The position numbers were made by a program, and so were the translations under genes. A stretch of 64,000 bases of DNA, taken from Nocardioides sp. Root1257 (GTDB taxonomy: Bacteria > Actinomycetota > Actinomycetes > Propionibacteriales > Nocardioidaceae). The notes under the pieces were generated by a model. It made no database searches. It had not been told where the DNA came from and saw only the letters and a program-made list of their open reading frames with translations. Shown one piece after another: positions 45,106 through 52,749 of this stretch. Within the stretch, counting starts at the first letter, position 1. The number at the start of each line of letters is the position of its first letter. The DNA is taken from NCBI RefSeq assembly GCF_001425175.1, contig NZ_LMDV01000014.1, positions 124,001-188,000 on the forward strand. Reading direction: 5' to 3'.

Positions 45106-45881
45106 CCTTGGTGGCGGGCAACGCCCGCCTCAAGGAGATCCGGAAGCTCAGCCGCCGCTCGGAACGCTCCGAGCGGCGGCTCTTCCTTGCCGACGGCCCG
45201 AAGGCCGTCGAGGGCGCCCTGGGCGTCCCTGGCTGCGTCGTCGAGGTGTTCGCCACCGAGGCAGCCACCCAGCAGTACGCCGACCTCGCGTCGGCCGCAC
45301 CGCAGTGGACCCTCGTCGAGGACCGCGCGCTCGCGTCGCTCAGCGACAGCGTGAGCCCGGCCGGCGTGGTCGCGCTGTGTCGCTTCCTCGACCGCCCCGT
45401 CGAGCACGCGCTCGACGACGCCCGCCTCGTCGCGCTCTGCGCCGACGTACGCGATCCCGGCAACGCGGGCACCGTGATCCGCTGCGCCGATGCCGCGGGC
45501 GCCGGCGCCGTGGTCTTCGCCGGCCACTCGGTCGACGCCTACAACCCGAAGACGGTCCGGGCCAGCGTGGGCAGCCTCTTCCACCTGCCGGTCGCGATCG
45601 AACCGGACCCGGCTGCCGCCGTCCGCGCGGCGCACGCCGCCGGTCTCCAGGTGCTCGCTGCCGACGGTGGCGGCGAGGTCGACCTCGACCACGCCGACGA
45701 CCTCTTGACGAGGCCGACCGCCTGGCTCTTCGGCAACGAGGCGTGGGGGCTGCCGGCCGAGCTCGCCGAGCTCGCGGACCACCGGGTCCGGATCCCGATC
45801 CACGGCCGCGCGGAGAGCCTGAACCTGTCGACCGCCGCGGCGCTGTGCCTCTACGCCAGCGCCCGAGCCCACCGTCAGTAG
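45069..45881 (+). CDS. TrmH/SpoU-family RNA 2'-O-methyltransferase
   Basis: A SPOUT methyltransferase of up to 270 aa. The N-terminal SpoU-sub-bind domain has RRLFLADGPKAVEGAL; the SPOUT knot has VALCADVRDPGNAGTVIRCADAAG, WLFGNEAWGLPAEL and IPIHGRAESLNLSTAAALCLY. It corresponds to the mycobacterial tsnR gene at the same place; the target ribose is unknown. GTG 45069 lies in a repeat, so TTG 45108 or GTG 45111 may be the real start. A 13-bp-arm hairpin (45151-45180) lies in the early coding region. Confidence 0.88.
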   Translation: MVEEGAQRLSRNPLVAGNARLKEIRKLSRRSERSERRLFLADGPKAVEGALGVPGCVVEVFATEAATQQYADLASAAPQWTLVEDRALASLSDSVSPAGVVALCRFLDRPVEHALDDARLVALCADVRDPGNAGTVIRCADAAGAGAVVFAGHSVDAYNPKTVRASVGSLFHLPVAIEPDPAAAVRAAHAAGLQVLAADGGGEVDLDHADDLLTRPTAWLFGNEAWGLPAELAELADHRVRIPIHGRAESLNLSTAAALCLYASARAHRQ

Positions 45882-47497
45882 CGCTCCGGCGTGCGGACCA
45901 CGCGCCAGCCCTCGGGTCCGCCCCGTCGGACGGTGAGGCTGACGCCGCGCGTGCCGCCCACGAGGTTGAAGAGCGTCGGCCGGAGGTCGTTCTCGTCGTA
46001 GACCCGCTGGCACCGTCCGCGGGACGGCATCGCGATGGTGTCGACGGTGTGCCAGCCGGTGCCGGTCGACAGCTGGACCCGGCTTGGCCACCGTGCGTGC
46101 GGCCCACCGTGCAGGCGGAGCAGGCGGTTGGCCGCGACCGGGAAGACGAGGTCGCACCGGCCCTCAGCCGTGACCGGCACTGTCGTGATCCCGGTCGGGG
46201 ACACGATCCGCGTGGCGTGCCGGCCGGGAGCGGCGACCAGCGAGGCGGAGGCGTTGACGGCGTACGGACGGGGCCCGATCGGCGCCGCCGTCCAGGTCGT
46301 CCCGTCCGCGCTGAGCAGCAGGGTGCGGCCGTGGGGCAGACGGTCGTAGTTGCGGTCGTACGGCGGATAGGTCCCGTCGGGACGCGCGTGGGCGTAGCAG
46401 TGCAGCTCGAGCACGTAGACCTGAGAGGTCGCGTCGCCAGTGGAGTCACCGCCGGTGCAGCCGGGGAAGCCGTGGTCGTAGACGGTGCTCCGGCTCGACC
46501 AGGTGCGGGTGACGTCGTCGTAGGTCTGCACCATGAGCCGCTGCCGGTCCGGGCTGCCGATCGACAGCAGCGGCTTGCCGGCCACGTCGAGATAGGTCGG
46601 GTAGATCACCTTCCGGGGCGACCCACGGTCCACGACCAGACCGGCCCCGTCGACGGGTCGCGCTGCGGTCAGCCGCCACAGCGATGCGGTGTCGGGGCGT
46701 GAGACCACGTACGTCGTCGCGCGGCTGCTGCCGTCGCCGCGGACCGTGAGGTCGTCCACCGTCGTCAGGGACCCCTCGGTGCACCCGGGCGCGACGCCGT
46801 CGACGAGCTGGACCTGCTCCGGCCCGGTCAGCGGGCGGGCATGCACGCCGAGGCGGCACTTCCCGGACCTGGCCTCGGCTCCCATCACGCTGACGGTGCC
46901 CGAGTCCTCCGCGACGATCGTCTCCGCACCGCCGTCGCCGTGAAAGCCGGTGCCGATGAGCCTGCTGAAGCCGCTGCCCGCCCGCCAGCGGACGAAGCCG
47001 TCTCCACCACCCGCCGGCCAGGCAGCGGTCCGGCCGTCCGGGCTGATGGCGGGAGCCTGGTAGGCCTCGCCCGGCAGCTCGTGGCGCGACCACGAGACGA
47101 GGTCGCGGCTGACGAGTGCTCGGGTGTGCACGGGCGCCTCGTCCTCGTAATAGGGGCGGTCGCACTCGAGGGTGAGAGCGATCCCGCCGGGGGAGACCGC
47201 GCCGTCGATCTCGCCGCAGGTGACCCGCCCCTTCCCGGCGAACAGCACCGAGGGGGTGTCCCACGACGTGGCACCGGCCCGCCGGTGCTGGATCTTGACC
47301 ACGGACGGGTTGGGCATGCCGACGGCGACCGAGCCGAGTCCGGGCGCGGTGAACACCTGGGCCGCGACGTAGCCGTAGGACGCCGGCCGGCTGCCACCTC
47401 GCGGTGCCGCGGAGTCAGCTGTCAGCGCCTGCGCGCCGGCGATCCCGGCGAGGACCATCGACAGGGCTGCGACGGGGATCAGGTGGCGGGTGCGCAC
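45875..47497 (-). CDS. Secreted beta-propeller-like protein, unknown function
   Basis: A 540-aa exported protein with a signal peptide (LIPVAALSMVLAGIAGAQA, about residues 5-24). The mature part repeats short beta-blade-like units with phrases such as SRDLVSWSRHELPG, AISPDGRTAAW and LLLSADGTTWTAAP, recalling sialidase-like or photosynthesis-like propellers; no Asp-box set or catalytic residues can be confirmed. GTG 47497 has GGGAGG 6 nt before it, which sets the start. Its end overlaps trmH by 7 bp on the opposite strand. Confidence 0.6.
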   Translation of the reverse strand: MRTRHLIPVAALSMVLAGIAGAQALTADSAAPRGGSRPASYGYVAAQVFTAPGLGSVAVGMPNPSVVKIQHRRAGATSWDTPSVLFAGKGRVTCGEIDGAVSPGGIALTLECDRPYYEDEAPVHTRALVSRDLVSWSRHELPGEAYQAPAISPDGRTAAWPAGGGDGFVRWRAGSGFSRLIGTGFHGDGGAETIVAEDSGTVSVMGAEARSGKCRLGVHARPLTGPEQVQLVDGVAPGCTEGSLTTVDDLTVRGDGSSRATTYVVSRPDTASLWRLTAARPVDGAGLVVDRGSPRKVIYPTYLDVAGKPLLSIGSPDRQRLMVQTYDDVTRTWSSRSTVYDHGFPGCTGGDSTGDATSQVYVLELHCYAHARPDGTYPPYDRNYDRLPHGRTLLLSADGTTWTAAPIGPRPYAVNASASLVAAPGRHATRIVSPTGITTVPVTAEGRCDLVFPVAANRLLRLHGGPHARWPSRVQLSTGTGWHTVDTIAMPSRGRCQRVYDENDLRPTLFNLVGGTRGVSLTVRRGGPEGWRVVRTPERY

Positions 47498-47614
47498 GGG
47501 AGCCCTCCCAGGGTCCGAGATGGTGGGACGAGGGCCAGCCTCGCACGACGTACGACGGCCGCCCGGCGCCGCGAGTTGCCGGTGCCCCTGATCGTGACCG
47601 GCTCGTGACACCCT

Positions 47615-48661
47615 GTGCCTGTGTCCGCTCTCGAGGCAAGCGCCCAGCAGGTCGTCGACTCGCTGGCCGACGGCGTGGTGCTCGCAGACGCTGCCGGTGT
47701 CGTCACCGCCGTCAACCGCGTGGCAGTGGGCTGGCTCGGCGTCGACCGCGTCACGGCCGTAGGGCGCCCGCTGGCCGAGGTGCTCGCGCTCCAGGACCAC
47801 GAGGGCCAGGACTGGTGCTCCGTCAACTGCCCGTACGACGGGCTGCCGACCCGTACCGCAGTCCCCGAGCAGGCGTGGCTGCTGCCCGACGGCACCGAGG
47901 TCCTCGTCGTGGCCCGCATCCACCGACCCGCGCTCGACCAGCCCGTCGCCGCGGTCGCCGTCAGCCTGCGGTCCGGTCGGGGCCGGGCCCGACTGGACCG
48001 GGAGCGGTCCGACCTGGTGGCCACCGTCGCCCACGAGCTGCGCTCGCCGCTGACCGGGGTCAAGGGCTTCGTGCAGGCCCTGCTCAACCGCTGGGACAAG
48101 CTCAGCGACGACCAGAAGAAGCTGATGCTGACGACGGTCAGCGTCGACTCCGACCGCCTCAGCCGGCTGATCGCCGAGCTCCTCGACGTGGCCCGCATCG
48201 ACACCGGCCGCCTGCAGCTCTACCCCCGACCGTCCGACTCCGGCGTGCTGGTCCGACGGGTCGTGGAGTCCGTCGCGGCCGGCACGAGCCGACCGATCGA
48301 GCTCGAGGTCGCCGACGCCCTGCCCGAGATCACCGTCGACCCCGACAAGTTCACCCAGGTCGTCACCAACCTCGTGGAGAACGCCGTACGCCACGGCTCC
48401 GGCGCCGTCCGGGTGAGCGTGTCGGACGAGGAGGCCGGGGTCCGGGTGCGGGTCGAGGACGAGGGCGAGGGGATCTCACCCGAGATGCGACGGCGGGTCT
48501 TCACCAAGTTCTGGACGGGTGGCGGTCGCGGCGGCTCCGGGCTCGGGCTCTACCTCGTCAACGGTCTGGTCAAGGCCCACGGCGGCGCCGTCGTGATCGG
48601 CGACGCCGACGGTGGGGGAGCCCGGATCGACGTCGTGCTCCCGGCCACCGCTCCGGACTGA
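47615..48661 (+). CDS. PAS-domain sensor histidine kinase
   Basis: A 348-aa soluble kinase: a PAS domain (about 8-120, DSLADGVVLADAAGVVTAVN), the HisKA dimerisation helix with phosphoacceptor H140 in VATVAHELRSPLTGVKGF, and a HATPase domain with NLVENAVRHGSG (N-box), DEGEGISPE (G1) and GGSGLGLYLV (G2). No membrane helix, so it senses something in the cytoplasm. GTG 47615 and 47621 are both possible starts. No response regulator is adjacent. The 3' end is antisense to the channel-like gene. Confidence 0.88.
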   Translation: MPVSALEASAQQVVDSLADGVVLADAAGVVTAVNRVAVGWLGVDRVTAVGRPLAEVLALQDHEGQDWCSVNCPYDGLPTRTAVPEQAWLLPDGTEVLVVARIHRPALDQPVAAVAVSLRSGRGRARLDRERSDLVATVAHELRSPLTGVKGFVQALLNRWDKLSDDQKKLMLTTVSVDSDRLSRLIAELLDVARIDTGRLQLYPRPSDSGVLVRRVVESVAAGTSRPIELEVADALPEITVDPDKFTQVVTNLVENAVRHGSGAVRVSVSDEEAGVRVRVEDEGEGISPEMRRRVFTKFWTGGGRGGSGLGLYLVNGLVKAHGGAVVIGDADGGGARIDVVLPATAPD

Positions 48662-49051
48662 CGGCAGTCGCTCCTCCAGAGCCTCGACTCGCCGAGAGAT
48701 CTCGTCGAGGCGGGTGAGGATCTCGTGCTCGAGCTGGCTGCTCAGCAGCTCGGCCGGCTCGGCGTCACGGCGGATGAAGAGCGCTGCCAGCGTCGCGCTG
48801 AGCAGCGAGAGCAGCAGGAACCCCACCACGACGAGGACCGCCGACACGACCGTGGCGGCGTCCGACGCCGGCGGTCCGTACACGTAGCCGACGGTCGTCA
48901 TGAGGCACAGCGCCCACCACAGACCACCCCAGAAGCTGCCGACCGTGTCGGACTCGAAGGCCGCCGCGGCGCCGGCTCCACCGAGCAGGCAGACCAGCGC
49001 GACGATGACGGCGGGCAGCGCGATGGTTCGCTCCAGACGCGGTGACTTCAC
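48476..49051 (-). CDS. Two-TM potassium-channel-like protein
   Basis: A 191-aa protein with two membrane helices (TIALPAVIVALVCLLGGAGA, about 7-26, and VVSAVLVVVGFLLLSLLSATLAALF, split here as two parts: about 66-90) around a pore loop LCLMTTVGYVYG. The filter TTVGYV differs from canonical TVGYG at its last position. A coiled-coil-like segment (SSQLEHEILTRLDEISRRVE) follows. The tail of about 60 residues is encoded antisense to the kinase gene. GTG 49051 is the likely start, with GTG 49099 possible. K+ selectivity is uncertain. Confidence 0.6.
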   Translation of the reverse strand: MKSPRLERTIALPAVIVALVCLLGGAGAAAAFESDTVGSFWGGLWWALCLMTTVGYVYGPPASDAATVVSAVLVVVGFLLLSLLSATLAALFIRRDAEPAELLSSQLEHEILTRLDEISRRVEALEERLPSVRSGGREHDVDPGSPTVGVADHDGAAVGLDQTVDEVEPEPGAAATATRPELGEDPPSHLG

Positions 49052-49115
49052 GTCCCGATCATCGACCCGCGCGCCAACACGCGGAACCGGTTCGCGCACC
49101 AGCCACGCACCTTCC

Positions 49116-49121
49116 TAGACT
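49116..49121 (+). promoter_or_regulatory. Candidate -10 box for pheS-pheT
   Basis: TAGACT (49116-49121) lies 44 nt before the pheS ATG, giving a leader of about 38 nt with GAGAGG as ribosome site. No clear -35 box is seen. There is no room for a T-box. Confidence 0.45.
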
Positions 49122-49165
49122 TGCCCAGTTGCACGCCCCGCTGCACGCACGCTCGAGAGGCAGAC

Positions 49166-50272
49166 ATGTCGGGACCGAACACCGATTACGACCCCGTGGA
49201 GGTCACCCCGTTGAAGCCCGAAGAGGTCGAGGCATCGCGGGACGCCGCCCTGGCGGCGATCGCTGCGGCGACCGACCTGGCCGAGCTGAAGCAGGCGCGG
49301 ATCGACCACACGGGCGACCGGTCCCCGCTCGCGCTCGCCAACCGCGAGATCGGTGCCCTCCCGCCCCAGGCGCGCAAGGAGGCCGGCCAGCGCATCGGCC
49401 AGGCCCGCGGGGCCGTCAACCAGGCGCTGGCCGCCCGTCAGGCCGTGCTCGAGGCCGAGCACGAGGAGCGGATGCTGGTCGAGGAGACCGTCGACGTCAC
49501 GCTGCCGACCGACCGGGTGCCCACCGGTGCCCGGCACCCGCTCACCACCGGCGCCGAGCTGATCGCCGACATCTTCGTCGCGATGGGCTGGGAGGTCGCC
49601 GAGGGCCCGGTCATCGAGGCCGAGTGGCTGAACTTCGACGCGCTCAACCTCGGCCCCGACCACCCGGCGCGCACCATGCAGGACACGTTCTGGACCGAGC
49701 CGGCCGACAACCACCTCGTGCTGCGCACGCACACCTCGCCCGTGCAGGCGCGCACCATGCTCACCCGCACGCCCCCGATCTACGTCGTCTGCCCCGGTCG
49801 CGTCTTCCGCACCGACGAGTACGACGCCACCCACAGCCCGGTCTTCCACCAGGTCGAGGGCCTGGCGATCGACGAGGGCATCACGATGGCCCACCTCAAG
49901 GGCACGCTCGACCACTTCGCCGCCTCGATGTTCGGCGAGGGCATCAACACGCGGTTCCGGCCGTCGTACTTCCCCTTCACCGAGCCGAGCGCCGAGGTCG
50001 ACCTGGTCTGCTTCGTCTGCCGCGGTGCGGGCGTCCTCGACGGCGCGCCCTGCCGGACGTGTCGCGGCGAGGGCTGGATCGAGTGGGGCGGCTGCGGTGT
50101 CGTGAACCCGCGCGTGCTCGCCGCGTGCGGCGTCGACGCCGAGCGCTACACCGGCTTCGCCTTCGGCATGGGCATCGACCGCACGCTGATGTTCCGCCAC
50201 GGCCTCGAGGACCTGCGTGAGCTCTTCGAGGGCGACATCCGCTTCACCACGGCATTCGGGAGTGATCTGTGA
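49166..50272 (+). CDS. pheS: Phenylalanyl-tRNA synthetase alpha chain
   Basis: A 368-aa class II synthetase subunit. The N-terminal coiled coil (about 10-95) binds tRNA. Motif 2 includes PGRVFRTDEYDATHSPVFHQ and motif 3 GFAFGMGIDRTLMFRHG. A zinc-like insert, CFVCRGAG and CRTCRGEGWIEWGGCG (near residues 286-315), is typical of actinobacterial PheS. ATG 49166 is preceded by GAGAGG. It overlaps pheT by 4 bp (GTGA). Confidence 0.96.
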   Translation: MSGPNTDYDPVEVTPLKPEEVEASRDAALAAIAAATDLAELKQARIDHTGDRSPLALANREIGALPPQARKEAGQRIGQARGAVNQALAARQAVLEAEHEERMLVEETVDVTLPTDRVPTGARHPLTTGAELIADIFVAMGWEVAEGPVIEAEWLNFDALNLGPDHPARTMQDTFWTEPADNHLVLRTHTSPVQARTMLTRTPPIYVVCPGRVFRTDEYDATHSPVFHQVEGLAIDEGITMAHLKGTLDHFAASMFGEGINTRFRPSYFPFTEPSAEVDLVCFVCRGAGVLDGAPCRTCRGEGWIEWGGCGVVNPRVLAACGVDAERYTGFAFGMGIDRTLMFRHGLEDLRELFEGDIRFTTAFGSDL

Positions 50273-52749
50273 AGGCCCCTGTCTCCTGGATCCGGGAGTA
50301 CGTCGACCTGCCGGACGACGCCACCACCGAGGACCTGACCGCGCGGCTGACTGCCCTCGGGCTCAAGCTCGAGGCGATCGAGAAGCCGGGTGACCAGATC
50401 ACCGGTCCGCTCGTCGTCGGCAAGGTGCTCACGATGGAGCCCGAGCCGCAGAAGAACGGCAAGACGATCAACTGGTGCACCGTCGACGTCGGCGCCGCCA
50501 ACGGCACCGGCGAGCCCCAGGGCATCGTCTGCGGCGCGCACAACTTCAAGCCCGGCGACCTGGTCGTCGTGATCCTGCCGGGCGGCATCCTCCCGGGGAA
50601 CTTCGAGATCTCCGCGCGGAAGACCTACGGGCACCTGTCCGCGGGGATGATCTGCTCCGCCCGCGAGCTCGGCCTCGGGGAGGACCACGACGGCATCATC
50701 GTGCTCCCGGCTGACGCCGGAGTCCCCGGGGACAGCGCGTTCCCGGTGCTCGGTCTCGACGACGAGGTCATCGAGTTCGAGATCAACCCCGACCGCGCCT
50801 ACGCGCTGTCGCTCCGCGGTGTCGCCCGCGAGGCCGCGCTGGCGTACGACGCGCCGTACCGCGACCCGGCGGAGCGCTCGGTCCCCGAGCCCAACGGCGC
50901 CGGCTACCCGGTCGAGATCGACGACCCCGTCGGCTGCCCGGTGTTCGTGGCCCGCAAGGTCACGGGCTTCGACCCGGCCGCGCCGTCCCCGGACTGGATG
51001 GTGCGCCGGCTGACCCAGGCCGGGATGCGCCCGATCTCGCTCGCCGTCGACGTCACCAACTACGTGATGCTCGAGATCGGCCGCCCGATCCACGGCTACG
51101 ACGCCGACAAGCTCAGCGGCCCGATCCGGGTCCGCCGAGCCGCCGCCGGCGAGCGGCTCACCACGCTCGACGGCACCGACCGCGTGCTGTCGCCCGAGGA
51201 CCTGGTCGTCACCGACGACTCCGGGATCATCGGCCTCGGCGGCGTCATGGGCGGCGAGACCACCGAGATGTCCGCGACCACGACCGCCGTCCTCGTCGAG
51301 GCCGCCCACTGGGACGCGACCTCGATGTTCCGCACCGGCCGGCGGCACCGGCTCACGTCGGAGGCCGGCAAGCGCAACGAGCGTGGCGTCGACCCGGTCG
51401 TCACCCAGGCGGCCGCCGACCGCGTCGTCGAGCTGCTCACGACGTACGGCGGCGGCACGGCCGACCCCGGCGTCACGGTCGTCGGCATCCCGCCGCAGCA
51501 GGCGCCGATCGAGATGGCCTACGACCTGCCCGAGCGGGTCACCGGCATGCCGATCGACGCGGCGACCACGGTCGCCAACCTCGAGGCCGTCGGCTGCGAG
51601 CTCGACAAGCACGACACCACCGTGGTCGCGACGCCGCCGCCGTGGCGCCCCGACCTCAACGACCCCTTCGACCTCGTGGAGGAGGTCGCCCGGATCGTCG
51701 GCTACGACCAGGTTCCCTCGGTGCTGCCGCGCGAGGCCGCCGGGCGTGGCCTGACCCGCGAGCAGCGGCTGCGCCGCCGGGTCGGCCGGACGCTGGCCGG
51801 CGCGGGCTGCGTGGAGGTCATCAGCTTCCCGTTCGTCGGCGATGCGGCGTTCGACGCCCTCGGCCTCCCCGCGGACGACGTGCTGCGCACGACGGTCCGG
51901 CTGGCCAACCCGCTCTCGAGCGAGGAGCCGTCGTACACGACCACGCTGCTCCCGGGCCTGCTCAAGGCAGCTGCCCGCAACATCGGGCGTGGCGCGAGCG
52001 GGGTGTCGCTCTTCGAGACCGGTACCGTCGCGTTCCCCGTCGACCGCGGGCCGGCGCCGATCTACGGCGTCGACTGGCGTCCCACCGACGCCGAGCTCGC
52101 CAAGCTGCTCGAGGCGATCCCGGAGCAGCCGCTGCACCTCGCCGTCGTGCTCTCCGGCGAGCGCGAGCGGGCCGGCTGGTGGGGAGACGGCCGGGAGGCG
52201 GGCTGGTCCGACGCGATCGGCATCGTGCGTCGCCTCGGCACCGAGCTGGGCGTCGACATCGAGGTCGTGTCGGCCGCGCGCGCCCCGTGGCACCCCGGCC
52301 GCTGCGCCCGGGTGCTGGTCGACGGAGCCGAGCTCGGGCACGCCGGCGAGCTGCACCCCAAGGTCTGCCAGGCGTTCGGGTTGCCGCCGCGCAGCGCTGC
52401 GGTGGAGATCGACCTCGACCTGCTGATGCGGCGGGCCCGCGACGTGACCCCGGGACCCGAGTTCTCGACGTACCCGCTCGCGAAGGAGGACGTCGCGCTG
52501 GTGGTCGACGCGTCCGTCACGACGGCGGCCGTCGAGTCCGCGCTCCGCGAAGGTGCCGGCGACCTGCTCGAGTCGATCCGGCTCTTCGACCTCTTCACGG
52601 GCGAGCAGGTGGGCGAGGGGCGCAAGTCGCTCGCCTTCGCTCTCCGGTTCCGGGCTGCCGACCGCACCCTGACGGAGGAGGAGACGGCAGCCGCGCGCGA
52701 CGCGGCCGTCGCGCTCGCCGCCGAGCGGACCGGTGCCGTCCAGCGCTGA
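50269..52749 (+). CDS. pheT: Phenylalanyl-tRNA synthetase beta chain
   Basis: An 826-aa subunit with the usual order of domains: tRNA-binding EMAP-like domain (about 40-150, CTVDVGAANGTGEPQGIVCG), B3/4 editing domain (about 215-370, RPISLAVDVTNYVMLEIGRP), B5 domain (about 400-470), catalytic-like core and C-terminal FDX-ACB domain (about 735-826, AKEDVALVVDASV). It charges tRNA-Phe with PheS and hydrolyses mischarged Tyr-tRNA. Its end overlaps the next gene by 17 bp. Confidence 0.96.
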   Translation: MKAPVSWIREYVDLPDDATTEDLTARLTALGLKLEAIEKPGDQITGPLVVGKVLTMEPEPQKNGKTINWCTVDVGAANGTGEPQGIVCGAHNFKPGDLVVVILPGGILPGNFEISARKTYGHLSAGMICSARELGLGEDHDGIIVLPADAGVPGDSAFPVLGLDDEVIEFEINPDRAYALSLRGVAREAALAYDAPYRDPAERSVPEPNGAGYPVEIDDPVGCPVFVARKVTGFDPAAPSPDWMVRRLTQAGMRPISLAVDVTNYVMLEIGRPIHGYDADKLSGPIRVRRAAAGERLTTLDGTDRVLSPEDLVVTDDSGIIGLGGVMGGETTEMSATTTAVLVEAAHWDATSMFRTGRRHRLTSEAGKRNERGVDPVVTQAAADRVVELLTTYGGGTADPGVTVVGIPPQQAPIEMAYDLPERVTGMPIDAATTVANLEAVGCELDKHDTTVVATPPPWRPDLNDPFDLVEEVARIVGYDQVPSVLPREAAGRGLTREQRLRRRVGRTLAGAGCVEVISFPFVGDAAFDALGLPADDVLRTTVRLANPLSSEEPSYTTTLLPGLLKAAARNIGRGASGVSLFETGTVAFPVDRGPAPIYGVDWRPTDAELAKLLEAIPEQPLHLAVVLSGERERAGWWGDGREAGWSDAIGIVRRLGTELGVDIEVVSAARAPWHPGRCARVLVDGAELGHAGELHPKVCQAFGLPPRSAAVEIDLDLLMRRARDVTPGPEFSTYPLAKEDVALVVDASVTTAAVESALREGAGDLLESIRLFDLFTGEQVGEGRKSLAFALRFRAADRTLTEEETAAARDAAVALAAERTGAVQR

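Noticed and set aside
49052..49165. A T-box leader before pheS
   Set aside because: The candidate promoter leaves under 40 nt of leader, and no T-box sequence or specifier loop is visible.
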